DNA of 64,000 nt from Halomonas sp. (lineage in GTDB: Bacteria; Pseudomonadota; Gammaproteobacteria; Pseudomonadales; Halomonadaceae), in the NCBI RefSeq assembly GCF_011050415.1, contig NZ_DRFS01000019.1:62001-126000 (forward strand), in the 5' to 3' direction. The position numbers were made by a program, and so were the translations under genes. Under the pieces are notes generated by a model that searched no databases, was not told where the DNA came from, and saw only the letters and a program-made list of their open reading frames with translations. Shown here one piece after another: positions 1 to 9,610 of this stretch; position 1 is the stretch's first letter; each line of letters starts with the position of its first letter.

Positions 1-93
1 AGTAAAGGCAATGAATGACCTATAAGCGGTGAAAAACTGAAGCCTATAGGTTAGCACGATAACTTTTCGCCACAGCTACTGATTGATAGTGCT

Positions 94-136
94 CTGCATA
101 ACCACCTTTCTCCCAATCGTTAAGGGGGTTATGCAG
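94..136 (-). terminator. Hairpin downstream of the chemoreceptor gene
   Basis: Inverted repeat CTGCATAACC (94-103) and GGTTATGCAG (127-136) gives a perfect 10-bp stem with a 23-nt loop, starting 15 nt past the stop codon of the minus-strand chemoreceptor gene. There is no clear U-tract on the minus strand, so it may be an mRNA-stabilising hairpin rather than an intrinsic terminator. A smaller 7-bp inverted repeat (ACCTATA/TATAGGT, 18-51) lies further downstream. Nothing else is recognised in bases 1-150. Confidence 0.4.
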
Positions 137-150
137 CTTTCAAGGCAACA

Positions 151-2103
151 TTACGTCTCTTGAGTCACGGCGATATTATCTTCTATGCGGAAGCGCTCTA
201 ATAGAGCCGCTAATTCTCGAGCCTGATCATTTAGCGATTGGCTGGAAGCAGAAGCTTGTTCAACGAGAGCGGCATTTTGCTGAGTCACTTCTTCAAGCTG
301 GTTCACTGCCTGATTGATCTGATCTATGCCGCTTGATTGTTCGCTGGCCGCGGTAGATATTTCGCTGACAAACTCTGTTATGCGTTTGACGCTCTGTGCA
401 ATGCTGAGCAGCTGTTGACCCGCATTAGCAACAAGGCTTTCTCCCTCATTAACTTTTGTGGCGCTGTTATTCACCACCTCACGAATTTGATTCGCTTCAT
501 CTGCGCAGCGTTTGGCAAGTTTGCGCACTTCATCCGCTACTACGGCAAATCCGCGCCCATGCTCGCCAGCTCGTGCGGCTTCTACCGACGCGTTTAGGGC
601 AAGCAAGTTGGTCTGAAAGGCAATAGCATCAATCGACTCGACAATCGTAACGACTTGAAGGTTGGTTTGCTTGATGGCCTGCATCGCTTGGGTGGCCTGC
701 TCGCCCACTTGGCTAGCCGTTTGGGTTTGCTGGTCTAAGGATTGAGTGAGTGCGTTAGCCTGATTAGCGTAGTCCGCCGTTTGTCTAACGGTTGCGCTCA
801 TCTCTTCAATGCTGGAGGCCGTTTCAACCAGGGAAGACGATTGCTCCTCTGTCCGACTTGCAAGGTCGTCATTGCCCTGGGCGATCTCATTGCTAGCGGT
901 GTTGACTGAATCTGCGGCACCTTTAATGTTCGTCATCATCTGACGTAAATTCTGCTGCATTTCAGCAATGTTGGCTAGCAGGCTGGTGGTATCGCCGGGT
1001 TTGAGCGGTACCTGTGTTGTGAGGTCGCCGTTGACCACTCGCTGGACAATGTTGCTCGCAATCTGCGGGTCGCCGCCCAGCGTTTTCACCACCGAGCGTA
1101 CAACCCATAAGCTGAATACGGCAGCGCAAACCACAATGACACTGGTAATCAAAATGAGTAGCCAGAACATTCTGTTTACATCAGCCAGGGCGTCCTGCTC
1201 TGGGATTTCAACCACTAATCCCCAGTCCAAACGGGGGAGATAAGTATAACTGCCGATCACGTTAGTGCCTGCTGCATCCGGGTAATGATCCACGCCCGTT
1301 TCACCAGCAGCGATAGCGGTGGCGGCTTGGGTACTTAAGGTAATGCCCTGATCATTAAGACCCGCAATTGGAGTTACCGGCGCTCCATCGCTAGCAAGTA
1401 GGTAAGTGTTTGAGCGCCCGCCCATCGACATTGCTTCCATGCGTTCAAACAGCACGTCGAGCCGGACAGCGGCACGTACTACACCCACTACATTGCTATT
1501 GTCGTCAAAAACAGGGGCCACTACGTTACTGACTTGATTCCCTGTGGCGCGGGATATGAGTGGCTGAGAGAAAACCATTTCTCCTTGGATCGCCTGCTGA
1601 AACCATGCGCGATCGGCAACATTGAACTCTGCTGCCTGGCTTTGAGTGAGAATGCTAGTGCCGTTGTCATAGCTTACTCCTGAGAGCCCTATGCCGTCGG
1701 GACCAACAAAAAATATCGTGTCGTAAAAGCCGTCTTGTGCTGCCATTTGGGCAAGAAGATGGTCAATTTGTGGCACATCCACTGAGCGGACTGGATCCAA
1801 ACTCGCGATATAGCGCATATCATCTTGTCGGGCATTGAGCCACTGACTGAACGAGTCGCTCATCATTTGACCTGTGCTCTGGAGCTGCTCAACAGTAGCC
1901 TGCGTATAAGCCTGTCGGTATTGCAAATAAACCAGGCTTGCGACAATTGTGACTGACACCAGCACTAAGCTAACAATCATGCTGGTAAGCCGAGCACGGA
2001 AGCTCATGCGATGCCTTTCACGTTTCGTGGGAACGCTAGAAAATCCACTTTCTGAGTGTTTGTTGGCAATGCCTTTAGCATTTGCAATTGAGCTTATAGT
2101 CAT
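151..2103 (-). CDS. Methyl-accepting chemotaxis protein with dCache-type sensor
   Basis: Transmembrane chemoreceptor of 650 aa that signals ligand binding to CheA/CheW. After a basic cytoplasmic tail there is a first membrane helix (about residues 38-62), a periplasmic double-Cache-like domain (about 65-310) with the DRAWFQQA segment typical of Cache sensors, a second helix (about 315-337), a HAMP region and a long coiled-coil signalling domain. The conserved hairpin is present ([20 protein letters not shown]). The Cache motif suggests an amino acid, amine or organic-acid ligand, which is inference. An internal ATG (MSFRARL) about 30 codons downstream could be an alternative start. It appears to be a single-gene unit with a sigma-28-like promoter upstream. 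Confidence 0.93.
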   Translation of the reverse strand: MTISSIANAKGIANKHSESGFSSVPTKRERHRMSFRARLTSMIVSLVLVSVTIVASLVYLQYRQAYTQATVEQLQSTGQMMSDSFSQWLNARQDDMRYIASLDPVRSVDVPQIDHLLAQMAAQDGFYDTIFFVGPDGIGLSGVSYDNGTSILTQSQAAEFNVADRAWFQQAIQGEMVFSQPLISRATGNQVSNVVAPVFDDNSNVVGVVRAAVRLDVLFERMEAMSMGGRSNTYLLASDGAPVTPIAGLNDQGITLSTQAATAIAAGETGVDHYPDAAGTNVIGSYTYLPRLDWGLVVEIPEQDALADVNRMFWLLILITSVIVVCAAVFSLWVVRSVVKTLGGDPQIASNIVQRVVNGDLTTQVPLKPGDTTSLLANIAEMQQNLRQMMTNIKGAADSVNTASNEIAQGNDDLASRTEEQSSSLVETASSIEEMSATVRQTADYANQANALTQSLDQQTQTASQVGEQATQAMQAIKQTNLQVVTIVESIDAIAFQTNLLALNASVEAARAGEHGRGFAVVADEVRKLAKRCADEANQIREVVNNSATKVNEGESLVANAGQQLLSIAQSVKRITEFVSEISTAASEQSSGIDQINQAVNQLEEVTQQNAALVEQASASSQSLNDQARELAALLERFRIEDNIAVTQET

Positions 2104-2188
2104 TATTTTTTCTCCTACTCATTTGGCTCGCCGCTAGCATGGCGACAGTTGGTCACCAAAAACGAGTGACTTTTTATTCTTATAATAC

Positions 2189-2216
2189 TTATCGGTAAAA
2201 GGGTGAGAGAACTTTA
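2189..2216 (-). promoter_or_regulatory. Candidate sigma-28 (FliA) promoter for the chemoreceptor
   Basis: Read on the minus strand, TAAAGTTC (2216-2209) is followed after 12 nt by ACCGATAA (2196-2189). The enterobacterial FliA consensus is TAAAGTTT, 11 nt, GCCGATAA, so each box has one mismatch and the spacer is one base long. It lies about 85 nt upstream of the chemoreceptor start, as expected for flagellar-class regulation of a receptor gene. Found by eye, not scored. Confidence 0.5.
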
Positions 2217-2237
2217 CCTGATGAGGCAACGGTTGAT

Positions 2238-2918
2238 TCAACGCCTGCAAAACGGCCAGACCTGATAAAACTTGCGGCACTGAAACTCCGCTTCGCAGCT
2301 GTTGAGTTGCGCTTGGTAACGGTTAGCGCGGGCCGCCACTTGCCTGCCCGCACTCAATACGTGGGACTTGCCGCGGTAAGTGCCCCGTTGATAGCCCCCC
2401 GCGCCTTCATGATAGGCGTAATAGAGGTGTTCAGGGTTACTGAGCGATATGCCCGCCTGCTGCTGAGAGCGGCGGTTGTACCAGCCAATAAAATCGGTGG
2501 CGTGCTTCATATGGGTACGCCGGGCAAACAGGCCGCCTGCCTGGTCTTGATACTCGCCCCAAACCGGGTCTTGGGCCTGGGCGTAGCCTCTGGCGGAGGA
2601 GGGGCGAGGGCCAGGGATAAAGCCTAGGTAGCGCTTACGGTCAGGGCGAACATGGCTACGAAACGAGGACTCCTGCTGAATAAACGACATTTGGGTAGCA
2701 ATCGGTGTACCCCATTTTTGCTGTGAATCGCGTGCGTAGTCATACCAACTAGGCTGTTCGCGAAATATCTCACAGATATTGCTTTGATCCTGAGGGGGAT
2801 TGGGGGCAAAGGTGGCGCAGCCAGAAAGCAATAAAACAAGGCTCATCGCTAGCCAAAAGCGAAGAGAAGCGAATGCAGGTGAAGCGTCAGCGGCAAAACT
2901 ATCAACAGGGAGGTGCAT
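2238..2918 (-). CDS. Lytic transglycosylase-like lipoprotein (SLT domain)
   Basis: Predicted outer-membrane lipoprotein of 226 aa that probably cleaves peptidoglycan glycan strands. It has an N-terminal hydrophobic segment ending in lipobox LLSGC (Cys about 34) and an SLT-type catalytic region containing QQESSF, whose Glu83 fits the catalytic acid. The segments SSARGYAQAQ and YYAYHEGAGGYQRG are typical of this family. The mature protein is rich in Gln and Arg and ends in a short Cys-containing tail. It is followed by the chemoreceptor gene about 130 nt downstream, but that gene has its own promoter candidate, so no functional link is implied. Confidence 0.8.
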   Translation of the reverse strand: MHLPVDSFAADASPAFASLRFWLAMSLVLLLSGCATFAPNPPQDQSNICEIFREQPSWYDYARDSQQKWGTPIATQMSFIQQESSFRSHVRPDRKRYLGFIPGPRPSSARGYAQAQDPVWGEYQDQAGGLFARRTHMKHATDFIGWYNRRSQQQAGISLSNPEHLYYAYHEGAGGYQRGTYRGKSHVLSAGRQVAARANRYQAQLNSCEAEFQCRKFYQVWPFCRR

Positions 2919-3035
2919 AAAAAGCCCTTGTGCATAAGTTGTTTAAATTTTGTGAATACGTTATTGAAGTCTTGTGGATAAGGTGTTGAAAAGAACTCCC
3001 TTATCAATCAATGAGCGGTGAGCCCCCAGCCGCGC

Positions 3036-4457
3036 CTAGCGTAATAAAACCTCCAAGCAGCGACGCAGCCGCTGGGCTTCGCGCACTAAGGTTTCACCCG
3101 AGAGCATGCCCACACCCATCACCAAGCCAACGCGGGGGTCATGCTTGGCGCATACCGGACTCAATGGGCGCACAATTAAGTGCTCTTTTAACAGCGTTTG
3201 GGCGATCTGCACGTCATTAACCGGCGGTTCAAACTCAACGCATAGGCTAATGGCGCTGCTAGGTGGCGAAACGCTACGTACCTGGGGCAGCGAACGTAGC
3301 TGATCATGTAGCACCTGTTGGCGGCCTAAGTAGTCGCGCTGAATGCGCCGACACCAGGCATCCAAATCACCATCAAAAATAAACTGTGCCAGTACGGCCT
3401 GATCCAGCATGCGTCCTTCGCGGAATAGTTCACTGCGCAGTCGGTTCATGGGCCCCGCTAAATGGCGTGGCACGACTAAATAACCTAACCGCAGACCTGG
3501 AAACATCATCTTGGAAAACGAGCCCACCAGCAAGTGACGCTCTGAGTGTGGGTCAAACAGCAAGTTAGGGTGGTCGTCACGGTTGAACTCGTAATCATCT
3601 TCGACAATATAAGCGGGTGCTAAGGCATCGCACAAATGCTGTTTATCGATAGCGCTAGTAGGCACGCTGAGCGGGTAGTGGTGCGAGCCGGTTAGGTAGG
3701 CCAGCTTTACCGGGCCAGGAGCAGGCGGAAGGCTGTGCCCCTGACCTGGCAGCCACGCCACCGGTTCGATTTCCAAACCTGCAGCGGTAAAGACATTGCG
3801 CGCTCCCCAGTAGCAGGGCGACTCCATGGCCACGGTATCGCCCACATCAGCCAGCGCTACGGCGCAGAGTTCAATGCCGTTATGGGTACCGTCGGTGATG
3901 ATGATCTGCTCCGTATCACAGCTAATATTGCGCCAGCGCGCCAAAAAATCACGTATCGCGCGCTTTAATGGCCCGTAGCCACCGGTGGAGTAGGAGAGCA
4001 GCAGGGCGTTTTGCGGCACCGTCACGCTGGCGTAGAGCTGACGCCATTTTCGCATCGGGAACTGGGCGATATCAGGAATGCCGGGCACAAAAGCGCCGCT
4101 TTGGACGGTGCTCGCGCCTGGCCACCTCAGTACGCTTTGCGCACGTTTTGATAGTTGGACATTGCTAGCAGATGAGAAAACGGCAGGGGGCGGCGCCTTG
4201 TGGCTCCAAGTCCCGCTGCCATGGAATGTCGTAAGCAGACCTTCTTCAATAAGCGTTGCTACCGCCAAGGACAGGGTGTTTCGAGCAATCCCTAACGCTA
4301 CTGCTAGCTGCCGGTGTGATGGCAAACGGGTTTGGTTTGGCCACTCTTGAGTGACTGCTTGCCTCAATGCCTGCTCTAACCGCACCTGCTTGCTTAAACG
4401 TTCAGGTTGCTGCGCATAGCGGTTTATAAGGTGTTGCAACGCTGTCTGACAATCCAT
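3036..4457 (-). CDS. MocR/GabR-type PLP-dependent transcriptional regulator
   Basis: Fusion of a GntR-type winged helix (about residues 15-85, with RLPSHRQLAVALGIARNTL) and a fold-type I aminotransferase-like domain (about 120-470). The PLP-binding lysine lies in GSFSKMMFPGLRLGY (about Lys316). It is divergent from gabDT, so it is very likely the GABA/PLP-responsive activator of that operon, like GabR. The start at 4457 is chosen because the minus strand has AGGA five bases upstream and the domain begins at once. In-frame ATGs at 4469 and 4478 are possible; 4478 also has a GGAG. The longest reading would overlap gabD and is unlikely. Confidence 0.87.
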   Translation of the reverse strand: MDCQTALQHLINRYAQQPERLSKQVRLEQALRQAVTQEWPNQTRLPSHRQLAVALGIARNTLSLAVATLIEEGLLTTFHGSGTWSHKAPPPAVFSSASNVQLSKRAQSVLRWPGASTVQSGAFVPGIPDIAQFPMRKWRQLYASVTVPQNALLLSYSTGGYGPLKRAIRDFLARWRNISCDTEQIIITDGTHNGIELCAVALADVGDTVAMESPCYWGARNVFTAAGLEIEPVAWLPGQGHSLPPAPGPVKLAYLTGSHHYPLSVPTSAIDKQHLCDALAPAYIVEDDYEFNRDDHPNLLFDPHSERHLLVGSFSKMMFPGLRLGYLVVPRHLAGPMNRLRSELFREGRMLDQAVLAQFIFDGDLDAWCRRIQRDYLGRQQVLHDQLRSLPQVRSVSPPSSAISLCVEFEPPVNDVQIAQTLLKEHLIVRPLSPVCAKHDPRVGLVMGVGMLSGETLVREAQRLRRCLEVLLR

Positions 4458-4506
4458 TCTTATCCTCATTACCGTCATGACTCTCCGGATACTCTCAGTA
4501 AACCAG

Positions 4507-4536
4507 AAAAGTGGTCTAGTTGAACGCAAAAGTGGT
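4507..4536. promoter_or_regulatory. Candidate MocR/GabR operator: two direct repeats
   Basis: The 9-mer AAAAGTGGT occurs at 4507-4515 and again at 4528-4536. The copies are 21 bp apart, two helical turns, in the divergent region between the MocR-type regulator and gabD. MocR-family proteins such as GabR are known to bind paired direct repeats between their own gene and the target operon. The assignment rests on position and repeat geometry only. Confidence 0.5.
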
Positions 4537-4598
4537 GCATTCGTCTGCCAAGACTTAACTGCTAGCGTGAGTGCCATATTGTTAATAAGGAGAAGAGC

Positions 4599-6050
4599 AT
4601 GAGCTTTATCGAACAGTGGTTGCACGATGCCGTTCCTGCCCTGGTGGGCAGTGAGTGGCGCACAGGACAACAAACTTTTGCGGTAGACAACCCCGCCACC
4701 GGTGAAACCATTGCCCGGGTGGCCGATATGGGCGCCGACGATACCCGTGATGCCGTGGCAGCGGCTTACAACGCTGGCGCTGGCTGGCGCGCCACACCGG
4801 TGAAGCAGCGCTCAGCACTGCTGCGTCGCTGGTTTGAGCTAATTAATGAACATGCCGATGATCTGGCCCGCCTGATGACCTTAGAGCAGGGCAAGCCCCT
4901 GGCCGAAGCTAAAGGCGAAGTGACCTACGGCGCCTCGTTTATCGAGTTCTTCGCCGAAGAAGCCAAGCGCATGGCCGGTGAAACGCTGCCCAGCCACGGC
5001 GCCGACAAGCGCCTGCTGGTACTGCGCGAGCCGGTGGGTGTCGTCGCGGCGATTACCCCCTGGAACTTCCCGCTGGCGATGATTACCCGTAAGTGCGCCC
5101 CGGCCCTGGCCGCGGGCTGCACGGTAGTGATCAAACCTGCTGAAGCCACGCCGCTTACCGCACTTGCCGCTGCCTATTTAGCGCTAGAAGCCGGCCTGCC
5201 CGCAGGCACCATTAACGTGGTCACCGCTTCCAAACCCGCCGCCGTGGGGGAAGTGCTCACCACCGATCCACGGGTGCGCAAAGTCTCGTTTACCGGCTCG
5301 ACCCCAGTGGGCAAACATCTGCTGGCCCAGTGCGCCAGCACGGTGAAGAAAACCGCCATGGAACTGGGCGGCAACGCGCCGTTTATCGTTTTTGACGATG
5401 CCGATGTGGACGCCGCCGTGGCCGGTGCCATCGCCTCCAAATTCCGCAACGCCGGGCAAACCTGTGTGTGCACCAACCGCTTCCTGGTGCAGGACGGCAT
5501 TTACGACGCGTTCGTCAGCAAGCTTACCGAACGAGTGAACGCGCTAAAAGTAGGCGACGGCCTAGCGGAAGGCAGCATTATCGGCCCGCTGATCAATCAG
5601 GCGGCAGTGGACAAGGTTCAGCGCCATGTGGATGACGCAATAAACCAAGGCGCGCGGCTACTGTGCGGTGGCAAGCCCCACGCCGCGGGTGAGCGCTTCT
5701 TTACCCCCACGGTGCTGGCGGATGTCACTACTAAGATGGCGGTGGCCGATGAAGAGACATTTGGCCCTGTGGCGCCGGTGTTCCGCTTCCACCGCGATGA
5801 AGAGGCCATTCAGATGGCCAACGATACGCCCTTTGGCCTGGCCGCCTACTTCTATGCCACGGATTATCGCCGCATTTGGCACACCATGGAGCAGCTGGAG
5901 TACGGCATGGTCGGTGTGAATGAAGGGTTGATCTCTACCGAGCTGGCGCCGTTTGGCGGCGTGAAAGAGTCCGGTCTGGGCCGTGAAGGTTCACACCATG
6001 GGCTGGATGAATTTACCGAACTGAAATACGTCTGCGTTGGCGGCCTTTAA
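4599..6050 (+). CDS. gabD: Succinate-semialdehyde dehydrogenase (NAD(P)+)
   Basis: Oxidises succinate semialdehyde to succinate, the last step of GABA degradation. The 483-aa length matches E. coli GabD. It has the aldehyde dehydrogenase NAD(P) site (FTGSTPVGK), the catalytic Glu motif (MELGGNAPF) and the nucleophile in GQTCVC (Cys289; Cys288 in E. coli). A ribosome-binding AGGAG lies upstream of the ATG. gabT follows after 8 nt, so the two are co-transcribed. Close homologues include glutarate-semialdehyde dehydrogenases, so that substrate cannot be excluded. Confidence 0.95.
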   Translation: MSFIEQWLHDAVPALVGSEWRTGQQTFAVDNPATGETIARVADMGADDTRDAVAAAYNAGAGWRATPVKQRSALLRRWFELINEHADDLARLMTLEQGKPLAEAKGEVTYGASFIEFFAEEAKRMAGETLPSHGADKRLLVLREPVGVVAAITPWNFPLAMITRKCAPALAAGCTVVIKPAEATPLTALAAAYLALEAGLPAGTINVVTASKPAAVGEVLTTDPRVRKVSFTGSTPVGKHLLAQCASTVKKTAMELGGNAPFIVFDDADVDAAVAGAIASKFRNAGQTCVCTNRFLVQDGIYDAFVSKLTERVNALKVGDGLAEGSIIGPLINQAAVDKVQRHVDDAINQGARLLCGGKPHAAGERFFTPTVLADVTTKMAVADEETFGPVAPVFRFHRDEEAIQMANDTPFGLAAYFYATDYRRIWHTMEQLEYGMVGVNEGLISTELAPFGGVKESGLGREGSHHGLDEFTELKYVCVGGL

Positions 6051-6058
6051 AGAGAAAA

Positions 6059-7333
6059 ATGATGACTAACCAAGAATTGAACGAACTGAAAAACCGTTAT
6101 GTAGCCAATGGGGCCGCGACGCCGACCACCCAGTTTGCCGAGCGTGCTGAAAACGCCGAGCTATGGGACGCCGACGGCAACCGCTGGATCGATTTCGCCG
6201 GTGGGATTGGTGTGCTGAACCTGGGCCACCGCCACCCGAAAATCGTTGCTGCCGTTGAAGCGCAGCTCAAGAAAGTTATGCACACCAGCGCGGCGGTGAT
6301 CTCCTACGCGCCCTACGTGCAGCTGTGCCAAAAGCTGTGTGAACTGAGCCCGGTACGCGGCCCTGAGCGCAAGGCGATGCTGGTCAACACCGGTGCCGAA
6401 GCGCTGGAGAACGCCGTAAAAATTGCCCGCGCCGCCACTGGCCGCACCGGCATTATCACTTTCGACGGCGCCTTCCACGGCCGCACCATGATGACCCTGG
6501 CGATGACCGGCAAGGTGCTGCCCTACAAGAACGACTTCGGCCCGATGCCGGGCGATGTGTTCCGCGCACCGTTCCCCAACCCACTGCACGGCATCAGTGA
6601 AGAAGCCTCGCTCAACGCCATTCGCACGCTGTTCAAAACCGATATCGCCCCGCACCGCACGGCGGCCATCGTGATTGAGCCGGTACAGGGTGAAGGCGGC
6701 TTCTATATTGCGTCACCGGCTTACCTGAAAGCGCTGCGCGCGCTGTGCGACGAGCACGGCATTCTGCTGATCGCCGACGAAGTGCAGTCCGGTTTTGCCC
6801 GCACCGGCAAGCTGTTTGCGCTCGAACATAGCGGCATTGAGGCGGATATTCTCACCACCGCCAAGAGTCTCGCCAACGGCATGCCGCTATCTGCAGTAGT
6901 AGGTAGCGCCAAGGTAATGGACGCCTCCGGCCCCAACTCGCTAGGCGGCACCTACAGCGGTAACCCGCTCTCCTGCGCAGCGGCGCTGGCAGTGATTGAG
7001 GTGATTGAAGAGGAGAATATACTGGCCCGCAGCGAGCAGATGGGCAAAATGCTGGCCGAACGTTTCGCGGTATGGGAGGCGCGTTTCCCCGCCGTGGCTC
7101 ACGGCCGCCAGCTAGGCGCCATGGCAGCGTTCGAATTGCTCGACAGCGATGGCAAGCCAGATACTCAGATGACCGGCGCGCTCTGCGCCAAAGCCCGCGA
7201 GAAAGGCCTGATCCTGCTCTCCTGCGGCTTCTACGGCAACAGCATCCGCATTCTGGTACCGCTGACGGTTTCTTCTGCGGTATTGGAGGAAGGGTTGAGC
7301 ATTATTAAGGCGTCGTTGGAAGCGCTTAGTTAA
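6059..7333 (+). CDS. gabT: 4-aminobutyrate aminotransferase
   Basis: PLP enzyme that transfers the amino group of GABA to 2-oxoglutarate, giving succinate semialdehyde for GabD. The 424-aa class III aminotransferase shows GAFHGRTMMTLAMTGK, the acidic DEVQSGFARTGK motif and the PLP lysine in TTAKSLANGMPLS (Lys268 or 269, as Lys268 in E. coli GabT). Two adjacent ATGs (6059, 6062) can serve as start. It is the second gene of gabDT. 5-aminovalerate is a common side substrate of this family. Confidence 0.95.
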   Translation: MMTNQELNELKNRYVANGAATPTTQFAERAENAELWDADGNRWIDFAGGIGVLNLGHRHPKIVAAVEAQLKKVMHTSAAVISYAPYVQLCQKLCELSPVRGPERKAMLVNTGAEALENAVKIARAATGRTGIITFDGAFHGRTMMTLAMTGKVLPYKNDFGPMPGDVFRAPFPNPLHGISEEASLNAIRTLFKTDIAPHRTAAIVIEPVQGEGGFYIASPAYLKALRALCDEHGILLIADEVQSGFARTGKLFALEHSGIEADILTTAKSLANGMPLSAVVGSAKVMDASGPNSLGGTYSGNPLSCAAALAVIEVIEEENILARSEQMGKMLAERFAVWEARFPAVAHGRQLGAMAAFELLDSDGKPDTQMTGALCAKAREKGLILLSCGFYGNSIRILVPLTVSSAVLEEGLSIIKASLEALS

Positions 7334-7350
7334 TCCTAAGTTATAAGAAT

Positions 7351-7405
7351 CATTTAGCCCGCCATCGTCAAACAGTGAAAGCTGCTGGCGAAGGCGGTTT
7401 TTTCA
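7351..7405 (-). pseudogene. Relic A: extreme 3' end of a photolyase gene
   Basis: These about 55 bases closely match 37220-37274, the end of the intact photolyase gene in this window, in the same orientation (for example the shared GCCCGCCATCGTCAAA and TGAAAGCTGCTG). In the intact gene this stretch encodes the C-terminal QQLSLFDDGG region. Here it is isolated, 18 bases after gabT. The next part of the photolyase sequence reappears 2.2 kb away as relic B, beyond the azl insert. Confidence 0.75.
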
Positions 7406-7457
7406 TAGAGGGGTTTGAGTGTTTTTGTGATGCCGGTGATTAGTAGCCAGTGGCCCT

Positions 7458-8237
7458 TCAGCCTTTCTTAAACCTAGACAACCACTGAGTAGGGGTAAGA
7501 CCGAAGGCTTTCTTAAAGTGGTTTGTCATATGGCTCTGGTCATTGAAACCAGCTGAAACCGAGGCGTACGACAACGAGTAACCCTGGATCAAATAGTGTT
7601 TTACAAACGAAAGACGCCGCATGGTCAAGTAACGGTATGGACTTGTTCCATATAATGCCCTGAAATCCCTTGATAAACTCCACTTTTCACGGCCACTCAC
7701 TAACGCTAAATCATTCAGTGTGATCTGAGAATCCAACGAATAGTGGATATATTCTCTAGCCTTTTCTGCAGCGTTATAGTCGTATGCCACCCTACCTCTT
7801 TTGTGACCGGCAACAGCAGAGAGAACATTGGCTAATTCGAAAACGATATCTTCCTCTTCAAGCTGCTCATGAGCAGTTTGAAGGTCATTCATAAGAAATT
7901 CTGTGGCGGCATAAAGCCGAGGGTCTGTGCTAACGCCCCCCTTTATGTAGGGTAATGTGCGGCCACCAAGTACAGCTTGAAGAGCACAGGGCTCAATATA
8001 CATGATGCGGTAGTGGAAGCCGTCATTCGTGCCAGCCTCACCATCATGAAGTTCATCAGGATGAAGCACAATGGTATTGCCAGGTAAGCTAGTTCTTTTT
8101 TCACCTCGGTAATTGAAGCAATGAACCCCTGCCAGGGTTCTACCTACAGCATACGTATCGTGCCGGTGGGGCTCAAAGGCGACGCCAGAAAAAAAGGCTT
8201 CAAATCTTTCTATCTGTGTATTAAAAGAGTTTAGCAT
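7458..8237 (-). CDS. AraC-family transcriptional regulator of the azlCD module
   Basis: 259-aa regulator with an N-terminal cupin-type AraC-binding domain (about residues 10-90, HRHDTYAVG followed by HPDELHDGEAG) and a C-terminal pair of helix-turn-helix motifs (about 155-255, ending SHMTNHFKKAFGLTPTQW). It lies downstream of azlC and azlD on the same strand, an arrangement commonly seen for amino acid exporters regulated by an AraC protein. It is therefore the likely local regulator of azlCD; the effector is unknown. Base composition is lower in GC than gabDT. Confidence 0.85.
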   Translation of the reverse strand: MLNSFNTQIERFEAFFSGVAFEPHRHDTYAVGRTLAGVHCFNYRGEKRTSLPGNTIVLHPDELHDGEAGTNDGFHYRIMYIEPCALQAVLGGRTLPYIKGGVSTDPRLYAATEFLMNDLQTAHEQLEEEDIVFELANVLSAVAGHKRGRVAYDYNAAEKAREYIHYSLDSQITLNDLALVSGREKWSLSRDFRALYGTSPYRYLTMRRLSFVKHYLIQGYSLSYASVSAGFNDQSHMTNHFKKAFGLTPTQWLSRFKKG

Positions 8238-8369
8238 ATGCGGTAAGTTATCGGCTTCTGTCTGAGTGCAGGATTATCATGCAGTGGAATATATGTTAAG
8301 TAAAGCTAGTGATCCCGTTTTGACAGTTTATATAGCCTGTCTTTGACGCGATCTCGTATTGCGGGCTAT

Positions 8370-8666
8370 TCAGCTCAATACGTAATATAGAGTAGTGGCG
8401 ACGACTGTCGTTAGGATCAGTCCACTTTTTAATATAACTGCCAATATACCTACTGCAATAAAAGAAAAAATAGAAAGATTAAGCCCGCTAGCAATCTCTG
8501 GCATCACAATATAAGTAATGAAACAAATAAAAATAGAAGTAGGTAATACTTCCTCAATCAGGTGCTGGGCCTTAGCACCGAAGTTAATCGTGAGCAAAGA
8601 GGGAAGAACTCTTACCACGACACTTGTAAATAGAAGAGCAAAAATCACCAGAAAATTATCTGCCAT
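8370..8666 (-). CDS. azlD: AzlD-family branched-chain amino acid transport subunit
   Basis: 98-aa integral membrane protein, almost wholly hydrophobic, with about three to four predicted helices. It has the AzlD-type segments RVLPSLL near the N terminus and VLPTSIFICFITY. AzlD proteins act with AzlC in export of branched-chain or other amino acids. The gene starts 9 nt after azlC, so the pair is one transcription unit. A GAGGA lies before the ATG. The 132-bp gap between it and the araC gene holds no recognised feature. Confidence 0.85.
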   Translation of the reverse strand: MADNFLVIFALLFTSVVVRVLPSLLTINFGAKAQHLIEEVLPTSIFICFITYIVMPEIASGLNLSIFSFIAVGILAVILKSGLILTTVVATTLYYVLS

Positions 8667-8675
8667 ACTTATTCC

Positions 8676-9404
8676 TCAATATTTTATCTTCATTAAATAG
8701 AAGATAGCGGATAATAGAATGATGGAGGGGATCCAAAAGTAGTCGCCACCAAGGGTGTAGTAGAAAACTCCGCTTATTAAAATGCCTAACATTGCCTTTG
8801 GAAAAGTTATCAAACCACTTTTATAAGGTCGATTTTGAAGATACGAGATGGCAAGAAACAGAAGTACCAAGCTCGCAGGAATACTGGCATTGATGTCATC
8901 AGGTAAAAGGTTTGGAAACAGCCCCGCTATAATGCCGCCTGCTACCCCAAAGAGTATCCAGATCGAGAAAATGGTGAAGCGAATTATCAGCATGGCTCTT
9001 TGGTTATTTCCCTGCTCAATAGCGTACGCTTCGTCGCCGAGTGCATGGGAGGCAAAAACCTTAAGCAGCTTGTTTTTTGGTAGTTTTTTTGAGCATGAAA
9101 GCGAAATTGCAAAATATCGGCTATTGATCATAGTGGTAACGAAAGCAATAGTTAAAAGGCTGGCACCAGTCTCAGATAGAGGTAGAGCGGCAAACTGCCC
9201 GCTTCCAGAAAAGCCTAATAAACTTACGAGAAAAATTTCAACAATGCTCCAGTCTGCTTTATAAGCAGTAAAGCCGAACAGCATGCTTACTGGTGCTATT
9301 GCAAATATGGCCGTCAATAACTGCGGAAGCAAGACCCGGAATTCTGTTGTATTTGAAGTAGAGAACATTTTTTTGGTGCTTAAAGACTTGTTCGTTATTG
9401 TCAA
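8676..9404 (-). CDS. azlC: AzlC-family amino acid exporter, large subunit
   Basis: 242-aa membrane protein of the AzlC family (large subunit of AzlCD exporters). It has GFTAYKADWSIVEIFLVSLL and GFSGSGQFAALPL in the first half, where family members carry the conserved G-x-S-Q-like motif, and YFAISLSC further on. The start is the TTG at 9404: it is preceded by AGGAG with six bases between, far better than any ATG, the first of which is 12 codons in. It is the first gene of azlC-azlD-araC. The region is AT-richer than the surrounding core, consistent with horizontal gain. Confidence 0.85.
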   Translation of the reverse strand: MTITNKSLSTKKMFSTSNTTEFRVLLPQLLTAIFAIAPVSMLFGFTAYKADWSIVEIFLVSLLGFSGSGQFAALPLSETGASLLTIAFVTTMINSRYFAISLSCSKKLPKNKLLKVFASHALGDEAYAIEQGNNQRAMLIIRFTIFSIWILFGVAGGIIAGLFPNLLPDDINASIPASLVLLFLAISYLQNRPYKSGLITFPKAMLGILISGVFYYTLGGDYFWIPSIILLSAIFYLMKIKY

Positions 9405-9610
9405 TTGATTCTCCTAAGGTGTGAGCTTTGTAGTTATGGCGAATGGGCCTGCAGCAGAAACGTGAAGTGAGCTGATATACTGGAAGCGTATGGGAAAAAT
9501 TGATAAGAGTATTGTAAGATCGTGCAGTTTATTAAGAGAAGAGTGAGTCTAGCCGTTATGGGTTTTTAATATTTCATTTTGGCGCGTTGGCTTGAGCATC
9601 GTTAACTGGA

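Noticed and set aside
6161-6655. 164-codon antisense frame within gabT
   Set aside because: Shadow frame with no recognisable domain or ribosome site.
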